Assembly (NCBI RefSeq): GCF_030272615.1
Contig: NC_081408.1
Location: 622,474,476-622,538,475 of the forward strand
DNA from: Cryptomeria japonica
Lineage: Eukaryota; Streptophyta; Pinopsida; Cupressales; Cupressaceae
Direction of reading: 5' to 3'
Length of the DNA stretch: 64,000 bases
The notes beneath the pieces are model-generated. The model made no database searches. It was not told the DNA's origin and saw nothing but the letters and a program-made list of their open reading frames with translations. A program made the translations under genes and the position numbers. Below are positions 22,978-35,060 of the stretch, piece by piece. The number at the start of each line of letters is the position of its first letter. Position 1 is the stretch's first letter.

Positions 22978-23715
22978 TTTCATTAGCATAGCAGATTCTC
23001 TCCTCCTCTCTTTCGTTACTTCTTCTATGTGTTATTCTCATTCTTCTATTTGTTGTCCTTAGTGTTGTCTACTTGAGGATGATGCAAAGCATTCAGATCT
23101 CTCGATCTCTCTCACGTTGACTCAAAAGACACATGTGTTCCCTTCTTCTAGGTGACCTTCCTTGATTGGGGAATGAAGAACAATTATGCATACATACATA
23201 TGATATACATGAATTATCATACAGCATACTGACCCCGAGGAAAGTGAAGTCACCTTGTGCTTTGTGTTTTGTGTCTATTATCCTTGGGCTTATCTCACAC
23301 TTGGGGGCTAAATCCTTGTGATAACGTGCTCCTTTCTCATTCTTATATGTATCACTACCTTAAAGCAATCACCCCCGGTGAGGCGTGTGCGATCGCTTTA
23401 ACGTAGGGGGGCATACATCCCGTTCATATCTTTTCAAGATACTTGAGAATTTCTTGGCAAATTTAGCTTTGCCTTGAAAATTTTTGATATCTTTCTTACA
23501 TGACTCATAGTGAGGGAGCCTTACTACTGACAGTCATGGTTCTCCCTCGTGATCTTCCCTTTTACTTTGTCAATCGAAGTCGTAAGATCCTTAGTCCACT
23601 GGGGGCTTGGTGTATCTTGCCTCCTTGACGTGGTGAAAGTTTATCAATGTTGTTTCCTTGTACTTTACTGAAAGTATGAGCGTACGCCTATACTCCCGCT
23701 AAAGTGGGGGCTAAA
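22978..23715 (+). other. 3' non-coding region of element D and polypurine tract
   Basis: About 740 bp without a convincing frame. The last 15 bases (AAAGTGGGGGCTAAA, 23701-23715) are a polypurine tract directly before the 3' LTR. The phrase GGGGGCTAA occurs earlier as well (about 23304). Confidence 0.7.
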
Positions 23716-25084
23716 TGTAGCATCCTAAAATTGTGACACTTGCAATTTTGACTGCATTTCGGTCTTCACGATGGCGATGCAACACGCAACCTGAATGGAG
23801 ACCCCGAAACTTGCTCACGACACCAAAAACTGCATTTTTCAAGCACCCTGGCCTGAACCTCCTTTGCACTCTGCTGTCCCGAGAGGTGGGACCAGAACGC
23901 CTAGCGCCCTGGTCCTTCAGGACGAGGGCGCCCAGCGCCCTGGTCCCCCAGGACCATGGCGCCCAGCGCCCTGGTCCCTGGCCCTATTTTGGGCCCGGTC
24001 TCAGCGCCCTTGTCCTGAAGGACCAGGGCGCTAGGCGCTCTGGTCCCTGGCCCTATTTTGGGCCCGGTCTCCTATGGGACTTTGGGTCTTTTTGTTTGCA
24101 AATTGGAAATTATCTTTCCTGGTCGGCCTAAGGTCGGGAAAATCAGTCTATTAACCCTAATTGACAAGTATATAAACTACTTTTCCTCTCCCATTTTGGA
24201 GGTCGAAAAGAAGAAGGACATATGTGTACAAGCGTGGAAACTATACTCAAGCATTCAAGCATTCAAGCATTCAAGCATTCCTTCAAGTAATTGATCATTT
24301 CAAGTCTCCATTCAAGGCTAAGTGTTGCATTCAAGACAAGGATTCAACCATTGAAGAGGAGATCACTTACAACACATTACATGCTACATACAACATACAA
24401 CAATACAACAAACAAAAACATCTATACCTTCGCACATAAGGATACAAACATCCTTACAACAAGGTATTAGTACTTGTTTTACATTACATTTACAGCAATT
24501 TCTCATTTCTTGGTTAATTCCAAAACCGGGGTTTGACCTAAAGGCAAACCCCTAATCCCTAACCCCCCAATCGTCTTTGCTTTTCTATGTGTAGGTTGCA
24601 GGTACGCGGCTGAAATTGAAGATCTGGAATCCTTGTGCAGAGACGAACAGATCCCCCTTCGTTTCGCGGATTTTTTGGAGGACCGTGTGCACTCCGGGCG
24701 CCATCGTCCCGACAACTTTTGCTCAAATTTGCAGGACAACGCCGTATCGACATTTTATTGCTAATTCCAGGTCCGCATCTTCATCCTATATCCCTATCTC
24801 AGTTTATAAGCGAATCTTCATCACTTTCTATGCATTCCTAGCTTAATTCTTCTATCAACATTCTTTACAAAAGAGGGTAGCCTTGCTTTCTTAACCCTTG
24901 AAACACATTTAGCATCCAATCTTGCATTGTGTGGGATTGGATCTTGTGGGTTTCAACCCCTCTTTTGAATGTAAAGTCTCTCCCCTAAGTGAAAACCATC
25001 AACCCTAGTGAACCTCCCTTCTCTCTCCTTGGAGTTGGAAGAGGGGAGAGCAACTAGGGTTCGATCGCAATTTTCCACTTTACA
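23716..25084 (+). repeat. 3' LTR of element D
   Basis: A 1369-bp LTR. The GC-rich part (about 23895-24065) has extra units compared with the 5' copy, including a near-perfect 28-bp palindrome at 24004-24031. TATA is at about 24168-24177, and the GGACCGTG motif near 24678. Confidence 0.9.
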
Positions 25085-26997
25085 GAAGGATTGATCAATA
25101 TTGGCGGTATTGTTGGTATGATGGAAAGTCAATTAGAACAGAAACCGATAGCTCACATTTCACCTGTAGCTACTACATCTGATTCTAACAGTGATAGGGC
25201 AGCTGAATTCAAGAGAGTGGACAGGAAGAAAAGAAAACACTCACCCGCACCTACTCCATCTCCCAAAAAGACAAGAGCTCAAAGAAAGAAACAATGGGCT
25301 GTAAGAGAGCCTAGTGGTCCGAAGAAGAAAGTAACTCCAAAGAAAAAACAAGAACCTAAGGCACCGGATACTCTTACACCGGAAGAGTTGATCAATGAAA
25401 TTACACAAGAAGGTAACCTTAGTAATGTGAATAAAATTTATCATTCTTTCAAGGATTCGGATAAAGACACTATAGAAGAAAGTATTATTTTGTACCTAGA
25501 CATATACAAGAAAGTTCTTATTGAGGTTGTAGATGATCTACCAAATGACTTATACTTAATGTTAGAGGCTAAAAGAATGTCGGTAATGGAGTTAGACAAG
25601 AAATTAAAGGTAGAGGCTCTACTTGTTGCACATCCTGTTAACTCCAAGTAGGAAATTGATGACTTAATATCAGAGGCAAACAAAATAGTTTTTGTGAGTG
25701 GTCACCGGCAGGTTAGCCTTATGGCAGGCAGAGTAAATGAAATTGCAGATGAAACGACAGATAAGTGGGATATATTTTTTGTGGAAAAAGAGAAGAAAGA
25801 AGAAAAGGATAGACAGAAAATGGATGTCTTTTGCCAAGGTATATCAGAAGGATAAAGGTAAAGGTAAAATTGGTAGTATACCTGATATAACGGTCAAGGA
25901 TAACCTTCCTCGACTGGCACAGGACACCTCACCAATAACTGTAGAGGCACCGACACAAACTGACAGTCAACTAGAAGAGAAGGCAGAGGAAATGACACAA
26001 GATGACACTAATCCAGAGTCAAACTTTCTTTTTACTATGAATGTGGACACTCAGGACTTCAACATTGTCATGGATAATTAATCTATAGAGCTTAAGAAAA
26101 CTAAAGCCACAAACATTAAGATCTCTAAGCCATCGGTCAACACTGTTGACTCTCAGCAAAACACTGGAAAACCAACAAAAGAAGAAGTAGAAGCACAAAT
26201 TGAAATAGGTAAGGGACAAGAATAGAGTATAGGTGAACCAACAGTCAGCAAGGTAGACAATAAGGATGAAAACAAAATTGAAAAATAGAGTGATCATAAG
26301 GAAGAAACAGTGAACAAAGAAGAGGTCAATGTTGAAAACAAGACATCAAAAGTGGTTAATATGCAGACATCTGGAGGTGATAAGAAACCTACTGCAGAAC
26401 ATCACACTCTGTCTAGCACTTCCACCATGGATTACAAACCTACTAATGTGAATGGTGTACTTCTAGATTCCATAAAGAAGATCACTGAATGCAATGCCTT
26501 AGAATTTAAGGTCATTGATGATACATTACCTATTTTGAAAATGATTGCACCGGATTGTAAGATAGATCATATTTCTGGATCTTTAGGTAAATTGGACACA
26601 TTGTCCAAATTCATTGCTTCAAATATTTTAACTTTAGATAAAATAAATAAAGAGATTGTTAAGGAAAGGGTGAATAAGGAGAAAAGTGAATTCTTTGATA
26701 AGACTATCAAGGACTGTACTGAGCATATTGATTCTTTATTACTGGTACTTAATTCCACTATTTTGGAATATAAAGAATTGTATAAGGAAGCATGCAAGCC
26801 TCACAAACTAATAGAAGACATTGATGAGGAGATAAGGAAAACACAAAAAGAGATTGATGATATAGAAGAAAACATGATAGGTTCTTCGGAACTTACTTCA
26901 GTTTTTTATCAAGAAATGGCAGTTTTTTAGGAAAAGATTGAAAAACTAGAAAAATAAAAAGCAAGGATAAGAATGAAGGCATGGGAGCTGAAAAATA

Positions 26998-28038
26998 TGT
27001 TGGTATTTTGGTTGTGTTGCATTGGTTTTGTCATTTATGTCAACACTTATTAACACTTATCAGCAGTTGGAGATTCTTGATTATGTTCACTGGCATGTTC
27101 AGTGATTTATGCGCAGTCACTGGCATCTGGTTCACCGGCAGGTTATATTGTTGACCGGCACTTGGAATGAATTGGAGACTACTTAGTTATGTTGAAGACA
27201 TGATTTGATCATTTGGTTTTGGCAAATTGGTTATTGTTCTATTTGGGTTTGCATATTTGTTGTTACCAGCAAATAGGTCCAAGCTATGCACCAGCAAGCA
27301 TATCTATTCCAAATTAGCATGGCACGTTATGGAAATGATTTATTATTATTGTAAATGCATTGAGCCAACATGATGCATCAGATATTGATTTATTTTTAAT
27401 TGATTTTATTGTAATATCTTTAGTAAGCCGACCTAATCAATTGGTCTTAGGTTATGGTATAAATGTAAGATCTCATTTGTGAGATTGATATGCGATTGGA
27501 AAAATAAGGTATATGCAAAAATAAGCAGAGCTATACATGCAAACATCATTTGAAGATTGAAGGAAGGTATTTGAAGAAGACATATTAGAACTTAACTAGT
27601 ACTGAATCCAGCATATGAAGATGCTATGTTAAGCAGTGCATTATCATTGGATTTAATCATCCAATTGTAGTCAGTGTGACTCCCATTTTGTGATTGAGCA
27701 GTGAGCTCTAGGCAGTTCGCCTTTCTGCATGTGCAAACTCCATATTGTACACACATACTATCTGTAGTAGTTGATTGTGGGTAATGTTTCCCACCGTGGT
27801 TTTTCCCCTTACAGGGTTTCCACATACAAATATTTGTGTTATGTGTTGTGGATGTTATTGTGTTTATGTTTCATGCATTAAACTTTATTGGTACTACACT
27901 TAACTACTAAACTATCTACTGACATTAAAGTTTGGTTTACCAGCATTAAGCATTAAGTTTTGGATAAGTTAATCTTGGTTTGAATTTATTGGACAACTGA
28001 TTCACCCCCCCCCTCTCAGTTGTCTCTGGGACCTAACA
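26998..28038 (+). repeat. Solo LTR E inside element C
   Basis: Begins TGTTGG and ends CTAACA, with target duplication AAATA at 26993-26997 and 28039-28043 and no internal region, so it is a solo LTR left by recombination. It shares the GTGAGCTCTAGG, GGTTTTTCCCCTT...GGGTTTCC and poly-C/CTCAGTTGTCT blocks with the A, C and G LTRs but differs elsewhere, so it is a third related family. U3 has ACCGGCA motifs near 27133 and 27154. Confidence 0.9.
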
Positions 28039-28299
28039 AAATAAACTTGGTCCTAGATTGGACAACCTTTTAACTCAGCTGATTGAGTTGTCTAAAGCAA
28101 AAATTCAAGGAGAAAGATCACTCGAGCAATAGATGCATTATTTGACCAGGATGATCCAACAGACTGAAACCATTATTTTTGATAGCACCAAATTCATGTA
28201 GAGTATTAATCTGATTTTAGCAGATATCTTCCAAATTGTACACAACCGATTATAGGCTATGAGGTAGAATCTTTGAATTCTTTGATTCTTTTTGACATC

Positions 28300-28472
28300 C
28301 TTTGTCATTGATGTCAAAGGGGGAGTAGTAGTATGGGAGAAAAATGTATAGACGAGATCATTTGCTCAGGGGGAGCACTCTTATTTCTTGGATCAGTTTT
28401 TGGACTTCATTTTTGGATATCAGCTTTTGGATTTTTCTCATGAGTGTTTCCATCAATGCCAAAGGGGGAGAT
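28300..28472 (+). repeat. Triplicated polypurine motif before the 3' LTR of element C
   Basis: GTCAAAGGGGGAG near 28310, CTCAGGGGGAGCAC near 28366, and GCCAAAGGGGGAG at about 28457-28470, next to the LTR. Same order and spacing as in A. Confidence 0.75.
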
Positions 28473-29336
28473 TTTTGGAATTATACACTTAGATGAGAAT
28501 AGTTGATGTTGTCATTGATGGCAACCAACTGGTAACATGGTTCACAATTTACACCAGCAATAGACATCATCTACCGGTAGGCACAACAAAGGTTATACAC
28601 AACTGACACCCAGTCTACAGCGATAGAAGATCTTACCAGCACCCTAGCCGACATGGAAATTATATTGTTTTGTATTGTAAATATATTGTATAGCCGACAT
28701 GATGAATTGTAAAGAGTCATATATGTATGAGATCTTGTAGGTCATTTTGTAAGTAATGATAGGTATGTAAGTGAAGTAAGAAATGTGTATAGGTAATGAA
28801 TATGAGAGCAAATATATGTATTTGTATTATGATGTAATAATTTTATGAGCAAATAAGAGCATAGAAGAGCGAAGAAAGGTTTATGGCAGAGGTATTTGAT
28901 AGAGCTTAAACTGGTACTAAATCTAGCATTGTAGATGATGTTTTGAGCAGTACATTCTCATTGGATTTAATTATCCAATTTTGTAGTTAGTGGGACTCCT
29001 ATTTTGTGTTGAGCAGTGAGCTCTAGGTTGTTGGCCTTCCTGCATGTGTAGGCCCCTATTGTATAAGTAATATTTATTCATATTGGCCAATGAGTAAATA
29101 TTGTGGGTCACAAATCCCATCAAGGTTTTTCCCCTACGGGGTTTCCTCGCCAAAAATATGTGTTATGGTGTGCATTGATGGTTATACTGTTATTTCTCTT
29201 TATTGCATTATTGCTTTCTTACTGGTATATTAATTTGGGTTATAAAGTTGCAAGCAAGTTTAAATATTTCATTCACCGGTTAGAGACTAATTCACCCCCC
29301 CTCTCAATGTCTTTGGGACTGATCAAGTTTCTAACA
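28473..29336 (+). repeat. 3' LTR of element C
   Basis: An 864-bp LTR. The first dinucleotide is TT instead of TG by point mutation; the end CTAACA is intact and followed by TGGTG. Differences from the 5' LTR are common, consistent with an old insertion. Confidence 0.88.
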
Positions 29337-29341
29337 TGGTG

Positions 29342-29470
29342 TCCACCTACTCTAAAACCTTGTGGGAACTCTTTGTCTGATACTAACATATTCATAACAT
29401 GTGCCTCTCATATAACCCTATGTTGGCTAGGCCCCACCATAATTAGAAGATCCTAACTACTAAAAACACT
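29342..29470. repeat. Duplicated segment flanking element C (copy 2, right part)
   Basis: Matches 13059-13190 (TCCACCTACTCTAAAACC through CATAATTAGAAGATC) and diverges afterwards. It is the part of the second copy displaced by C. Confidence 0.75.
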
Positions 29471-29689
29471 AGATTCTCCCCTAAAAGGTTGTTGAGTCAT
29501 AAAAGGCCTAGCTTGATAGCCTTATAGTCTCTCATACCTAAAATATAATTGTGTCGATGATGGTCACATGTGACTACCCTATGGGCCCTACTGTTCTCTA
29601 GACCTTTGTCCCTAATATTGATACTATTGGGTTTTTCTTTGAAATCTTATAGTAAGTCTAAATTCTCCTTTAAAGGATGGGGACGCCTA

Positions 29690-30642
29690 TGGACACTTTA
29701 GTCCCTTGATCAAGGTTACAAAGTTCTCTCGTGCCTCTTGTGTCCTCCCATGTACCTCCTTTTCCACAAGAGGCTTTTTCATAGCAACCCTAAAGTCATT
29801 TGGATTGGCCATGTGTAGGATAAGTGAATTTTTGGGCTTTGCACCCCTAATGAAATAACTAACAAGTAACTTGTCTTGAATGTAATCTACAAACTACAAG
29901 AACTCCAAAAACTAACTCTCATGTTGAGCCACTACGAAACCTCATTATGTAAATTGTGAAACTCATCTATGTATCTCTGTCAAAAATATTTTGAAATAGA
30001 ACACACTTTGAAGCACTCCAAAATGGTATCCCATGAGAGGGTTTCCAATGTGAGTTGGTGAATTTTATCCTCCTAGTACCACAAGGTGGTTGCAAGTCCT
30101 CTCAAAAATTGTATTGCAAATTATGCCTTTAGGTTTCTCACATATAGATTCAACCCAAAGAATAAGTCCAAGCTAAGTAACCAAGACTTAGCCTCAACCC
30201 CATTTGTGGATCTTAAAAATCTAGAGGATTGGAGATGAAGCAACTCTCGAATATGATCCTTTGGCTCATGATATGTGATTTCTATAGTCTATACCTCTTG
30301 TATTTATGTATGATGGGGCTAGGTAATGTGTATTGATAAATCTTCTATATCCTCTAAGTGTATTTCCCAAATTTAAGTCAAACTCCTAATAAGCTCCCAA
30401 GATGCAAGTATAAGCTCCTCTACTACAAGTGGATCCTCATGAGGTGTCTCTATTGTGTATGAAAACCTATCCTGTATCACACCTATAAAACTTTATAAAG
30501 CTTGTAAGATTTGAGGTCCATACTCGAGCTACTCATCTTGGTGAAAACTCTCAAAGTGATATGACTCATCTTGTCCCTCATGTGAATGTGCTCCTCTTGA
30601 AGCACTACAAGATGGATGATCCATCCTCATTGTGTGTGGCAT
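29690..30642 (-). pseudogene. gag: Degenerate gypsy-type gag
   Basis: On the minus strand a possible ATG at 30642 leads into an Asp/Glu/His-rich N terminus. The gag core follows: WLLSLDLFFGLNLYVRNLKA, then FAIQFLRGLATTLWY and TLSWDTILECFKVC (about 30190-30000), and after a frame change QDKLLVSYFIRGAKP (about 29880-29830). These are the usual blocks of plant Ty3/gypsy Gag, which forms the particle around element RNA. Several TAG/TAA stops and at least one frameshift make it a relic. No LTR or pol belonging to it is visible. Confidence 0.6.
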
Positions 30643-31563
30643 CATATAATCCCAAATTAAGTTTAATTAAGTGTATGTTAAATTCAACCCAAATTTTCTA
30701 GTGAAAGAAAAAAAAAATTTGCCAACCACTCAATATAAAGAGCCCGACTACTGACTGTTTAGATTAAAGTCATACCCAACTTAAAAAACCAAAAACTATA
30801 GATGGACTCATGAATATATTTCTACTTACAGAATATCAGCCAATCCAAAACAAGAAGTGCCAAGGTACTTAACTTCTAAAAACATCACCTGAGATATGCA
30901 GATCTGTAAACCAATTGCATGAAAGTTTGGAAGACTAAAATACCTAAAGAAAGAAAGCCCAGAGCAGAGTAAATTTTGTTTTTGTCTTTTCAACAAGATA
31001 TGAATAACATTACATTCAAACTTTGCTATAGAAGATAATCTAGCCATGTCGGTCATATATACGAAACCAATCTTTGATACCAATATCATGCTCTCATTTT
31101 GTGATTTTTTTGAAAAGCTTTTCTTTCAAAACTTCAGTCATCCAAATGTAAGGCTCTTAATATTTTGTGGGCTTCAAGAAAGTAAGCACTAAACTATTAA
31201 ACTTCTACATCCACAAGAAAATTAAAAGAAAACCTAGCTCACAATTTAAATTGAATACAACATAGACAACAAATTAAAGAAATTGAAACATCTTATTTAA
31301 CTTGGCGGATAATAAAATGAGACATGTGAATGAATTGGTTGATTACCCCTACCTTTTTTCTTCAACCGGATCTTGGAGGCACCCCCCACCCCCAGCTATG
31401 GAGGCCCTATCTACCTATCCTGGGTGACCTCAATCCAGAACATTTTGTTTCCCTCCTTGTAATGCCCAATGACTTTGTGGATGCCAGAGGTCGACAGGAT
31501 GAAGTCTAGGTGGGATTAATGATTTATCAAATGACTTGCTCTTTTGTTTGTTTTTTTAAGTAA
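30643..31563. other. No gene seen; possible faint non-LTR reverse transcriptase remnant
   Basis: AT-rich DNA. A minus-strand frame at 31089-30826 has a SLPNFHAIGL...VKYLGTSCFG stretch that faintly recalls the segment after the catalytic core of plant LINE reverse transcriptases (LP.KYLG). The catalytic motif is absent. I would not call it on this alone. Confidence 0.2.
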
Positions 31564-31599
31564 TGCCCGCAGTTGTCGGAATTTTGACAAACGCGGGCA

Positions 31600-33269
31600 C
31601 TTTTTTTCAAAAAACACAAATTTAATTGCCAATTCCTTCTCCATCGAAACCAAGTATGGAATTATCAGCGAAATTCTGATGAATTTGGGCATTTTAAAAA
31701 AATATATATCAAATTTTGTCACAATATACCTTCTTCGTCGGAAACCTCCATCGAAATTTTAGGCCAAATGTATTAGTGGACATAGGTTAAATCTGGTCTA
31801 TTTCACGCTGAAAGCAACACTCAAGTCATCTTGGTTCAATTATACCTCAACAGTTGTGTCATCTTGTAATATCAAACTCCATGTAAGTTATATTTAGGTC
31901 ATTATGGTTCAATTATACCATGATGCTTGTATCAACTTTCAACATATCAAAGACTCAATCATAATAAAAGGGAAGCACTATAAAAAGAAAGTGATCAAAA
32001 GGATGACTATATCAGTAACAAGAGGATTATTTCATATCATAGTCACCTACATTTAGTTGCATTAATTAAATCATATCCACTTCACTGCATATCATTACCC
32101 GGTTAACATTATTTAAAGGTTGCATTAGTATCATTCTACTTCTCATTTTTAAGATACATCTCATTATCATTTTAACTTTGGATTACCATTTTTATATCAT
32201 TTTAACTTTGCATTTAGTTACATTTTCATATCATTTCAACTTTGTATTAGTTCCATTATCATTTCATTGTCATATCATTTAGAGTGCATTTCATGTCATT
32301 AATTATTTTTGTAGCATTCCATATCATTAGATACATTAGCACTTCATATCATATCATTAATATCATACCATTTTCATTTAGAGTGCATTTAATATCATTA
32401 ATCATTTAATTTCATATCATTTACAGTTGCATTTTCATATCATGTCATTTTTAACTTTGCATTAGTTGCATTATCATTTCATCATCATTTTAACTTGGCA
32501 TTAGTTGCATTATCATTCATATCATTTAAAGGTGAATTATCATTTGGTCTCAAAATCATATAGTTGAATATCGTTTAGCTCATTCTAATATCATTTAACA
32601 TTCTAGTTAATTACATATCATAGATCCATTCATATAAATTGCATAAGACTCATTTATATATCATTTAATCATTAGTGAATATAGAAATATTTCACAACAT
32701 TTCTATCACATCATCATTAAGGAGAATGTTAGGAGCATTTCTATATCAAACATCACACGTGCATAACATTTAAGCCTGCAGTGCATCACATAGAGCATAA
32801 TCAAACATACATTCATCACGCATATAAAATCCATATCATCAACTCATTTGCATATCATAAAAATCTACATCTAAGTAAGAAAAAATCATTTAGGCATATA
32901 TCATCTTCAAAACATATAGATTATCTCATCAAAAATTACATCATCACACACATCACATAAAGAATAACAAAATAATATAGATCTGCATATCAAAGCATCT
33001 ATATCATCAAAAAAAATACATCCATATAATGTATAAGCATATCAATATCATATCATCATGCATGTGTGACCCATGACAATCCAAAGGAAAAGCACTGATA
33101 CAAGTTAGAAGGAATCAAAAGAGAAAGAATAATATCCAAATGTTCCTGAATATCAATACATGAACATCAATAAAGAGCTCGGGATCATCACTATCCAAAG
33201 ATCAATCATACATCAATGAGTACATCCTATCAAATGATCAAAAGAATATCAAAATATACATCGTATCAT
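31600..33269. repeat. AT-rich low-complexity stretch of ATCATT-type repeats
   Basis: From about 31990 to 33060 the plus strand is dominated by irregular CATATCATTT, ATCATTTTAACTTTGCATTAG and similar phrases, a diverged short-unit repeat. No ORF is seen. It may be an internal spacer of element F, since it lies beside the antisense PMD gene. Confidence 0.6.
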
Positions 33270-35060
33270 CAATAAAATACATCATAGGGCACAATCTAAG
33301 AATGACTGCCTCCTCAATCTGTGGGCATGGCACTTGTATCACCACTCCAGGATCTCTCCTAGGTCTCATGACTCCTTGGCTGCCCTCCTGTCTTTATGAG
33401 ACCCCACCCTGCAAGCTAGGTACAAATGATGGCACTCATCACTCTGGTGGCATGGTCTAATGATACAAGCTCTGACAATTCTCGTCCATCTCAAACAATC
33501 GCATGAGATCCCTAATGGTATCACTCGTCAAACCCTAGGCAGAGGTCTGCTGGATCATTTGTGTGAGCTACTCTACGTGGCCTCGTCACTCTATCTCTAT
33601 ATCACGCACAACTGTCAATTGAGTGACTTGTCCTTGTAACTGAGCAATCTACCTCTACAGCTAGGCAATCTATGTATGAACCTACTTTAGTTGACCCTGC
33701 ACACCCTGTAGCTGAGCTAACCATCCCTGTTCCTAAACCAATTGGCTCTACAAGCTCCGCACCATAGTCTACAAAGAAGCTATGTGTTCTTGCTACTGGT
33801 GAGGGGGCATGATAATCTGAACTATGAGAAGTTGCGAAGGTTGTGGATCCTGTAATGGTGGAACCTGTATTGCACTAACCTGTACAGAAGTTGTTGGCAA
33901 TAATATCCTCGTCCTCCTCCGTCTGACCAAGGGATGTGGATCCTCCTCATCATCATCATCATATCCAACCCCTCCCATCCCACCCATCACCTCCTCACCC
34001 TCCTCCTTTGACTCTATCTCCTCAAAAGATCCATCCTCCTCATCAAATACCTCAGACTCTAAACCCTTATCATCCCCACCTCTTATTACGGCCCCTAGCT
34101 ACAATGGCCCTCCCCGGCCTAGATCCTTTCTCCACCCACTCCCTCCCCCTCTCACCCCTCATCCTACATCTCCTCCACCTCCACCATCCCCACCTCCTCC
34201 ATCTCCTTCTCGACCAATTTGTCCTCTTTCTCTCCCTACCCCTCCACCTCTCCTTCCTCGACCTCTACCTCAGCCTCCTCTCCCACCCCTTTGTCCCCCA
34301 ATTCCTCCCTCATCATCATCATCATCACCCTCATCCAAAAGTGGAATTGGCTCCCTAGGTCCTCTCAATCATGGAAATGAATGATCTGCCAGATACTGGG
34401 CATATTGCACAGTCATACCTAGATCTGCCACCCCTAGTCGCATATCCCACCATACATGAGGAAGAGCCTAGAAATCAGCCCATGCTGTATCAAAATCCAA
34501 AGGGGGACCCCACTCTTTCTTCTCCTTGTGCACTCGGGCACAAATGTCCATCCCCTGTGGCATCGCCTAAGTATGACCAAACTGCCAAAGTACACGAGGC
34601 AAGATGAATCTCAATATAGGGGTTCCTCCCTATCAAGTATCATCTCTTAAATAGAACAAGAATCTATGTCACATCCTCTACCCAAGCCTCGTAATCTCTG
34701 TATGGGTGCCAAACCATAGAGTCTATGTCATCCAAGACCCATCTCCATTACTCCAAATTCCCAAGCATGGGCTGAGAAGCAGCTTGTCAATACATAAATA
34801 GATAAGGTAGCCCGGCCCGTCATGATCTCTCAATTACTGGGCACGACACTGCTATATGTTGCCAGGCCCAAATCTATAATAGTGTGACCCCCACTGCTAG
34901 GATAGCACCCTCATCATACACAATCTGATGTAGCTCGTGGTATAAGTGAGCCAAAACACATATCCCCATGCATATTTTGTTCATTTCCTAACCATTTGTC
35001 AGGGTATTCATCCCCATCCAAGTGAGAACCCATGTGATCTCCTATCCGAGCAAAGAAAAT

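Larger units (their letters stand above)
17103..25084 (+). mobile_element. Element D, non-autonomous Ty3/gypsy-type LTR element inside C
   Basis: Bounded by TGTAGC (17103) and TTTACA (25084) with target duplication GAAGG at 17098-17102 and 25085-25089. LTRs are 17103-18363 and 23716-25084. The internal region has a 1.2-kb leader, one long gag-protease-like frame, a 0.7-kb non-coding stretch and a polypurine tract. Gag style and the CHHC knuckle resemble Tat/Ogre-lineage gypsy elements. There is no reverse transcriptase, RNase H or integrase. It is younger than C because it splits C's ORF2. Confidence 0.93.
15859..28132 (+). pseudogene. ORF2 of element C, interrupted by elements D and E
   Basis: Coding segments are 15859-17102, 25090-26997 and 28044-28132, about 1080 codons without insertions. 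It starts MASSSFVPEFVENP and aligns throughout with A/B ORF2: KGVVFAEDPRAYIH, DICEWLKDELLDNL and KYGNLLVCLM in the N-terminal domain, a Lys/Arg-rich stretch near 25200-25370, the helical LINEITQEGNL region, and a C-terminal coiled coil. Breaks: TGA at residue 22 (Arg in A), TAG at 16867 as in A, another TAG near 16898, TAG at 25649, a frameshift near 25830, and TAG at 26928. It ends at a TAG (28130-28132) matching the stop shared by A and B. Function unknown. Confidence 0.75.
13522..29336 (+). mobile_element. Element C, older member of the A/B family, split by D and E
   Basis: Bounded by TGTTGG (13522) and CTAACA (29336) with target duplication TGGTG at 13517-13521 and 29337-29341. LTRs are 13522-14395 and 28473-29336. 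Gene order is as in A and B: primer site, gag-like frame, TATA leader, ORF2, triplicated polypurine motif. Two later insertions lengthen it: D (17103-25084) and solo LTR E (26998-28038). Removing each insertion with one duplication restores the ORF2 frame at the junction. No pol domain belongs to C itself. It is clearly diverged from A/B at protein level, so it helps separate conserved from chance features. Confidence 0.93.

Noticed and set aside
30826-31089. Possible LINE reverse transcriptase fragment
   Set aside because: Only a loose LP..KYLG-like match, without the catalytic YADD motif; listed as unassigned DNA.
33936-34384. Plus-strand Pro/Ser/His-rich ORFs
   Set aside because: They are shadows of the Gly/Arg-rich and acidic tail of the antisense PMD gene, caused by strong codon bias.
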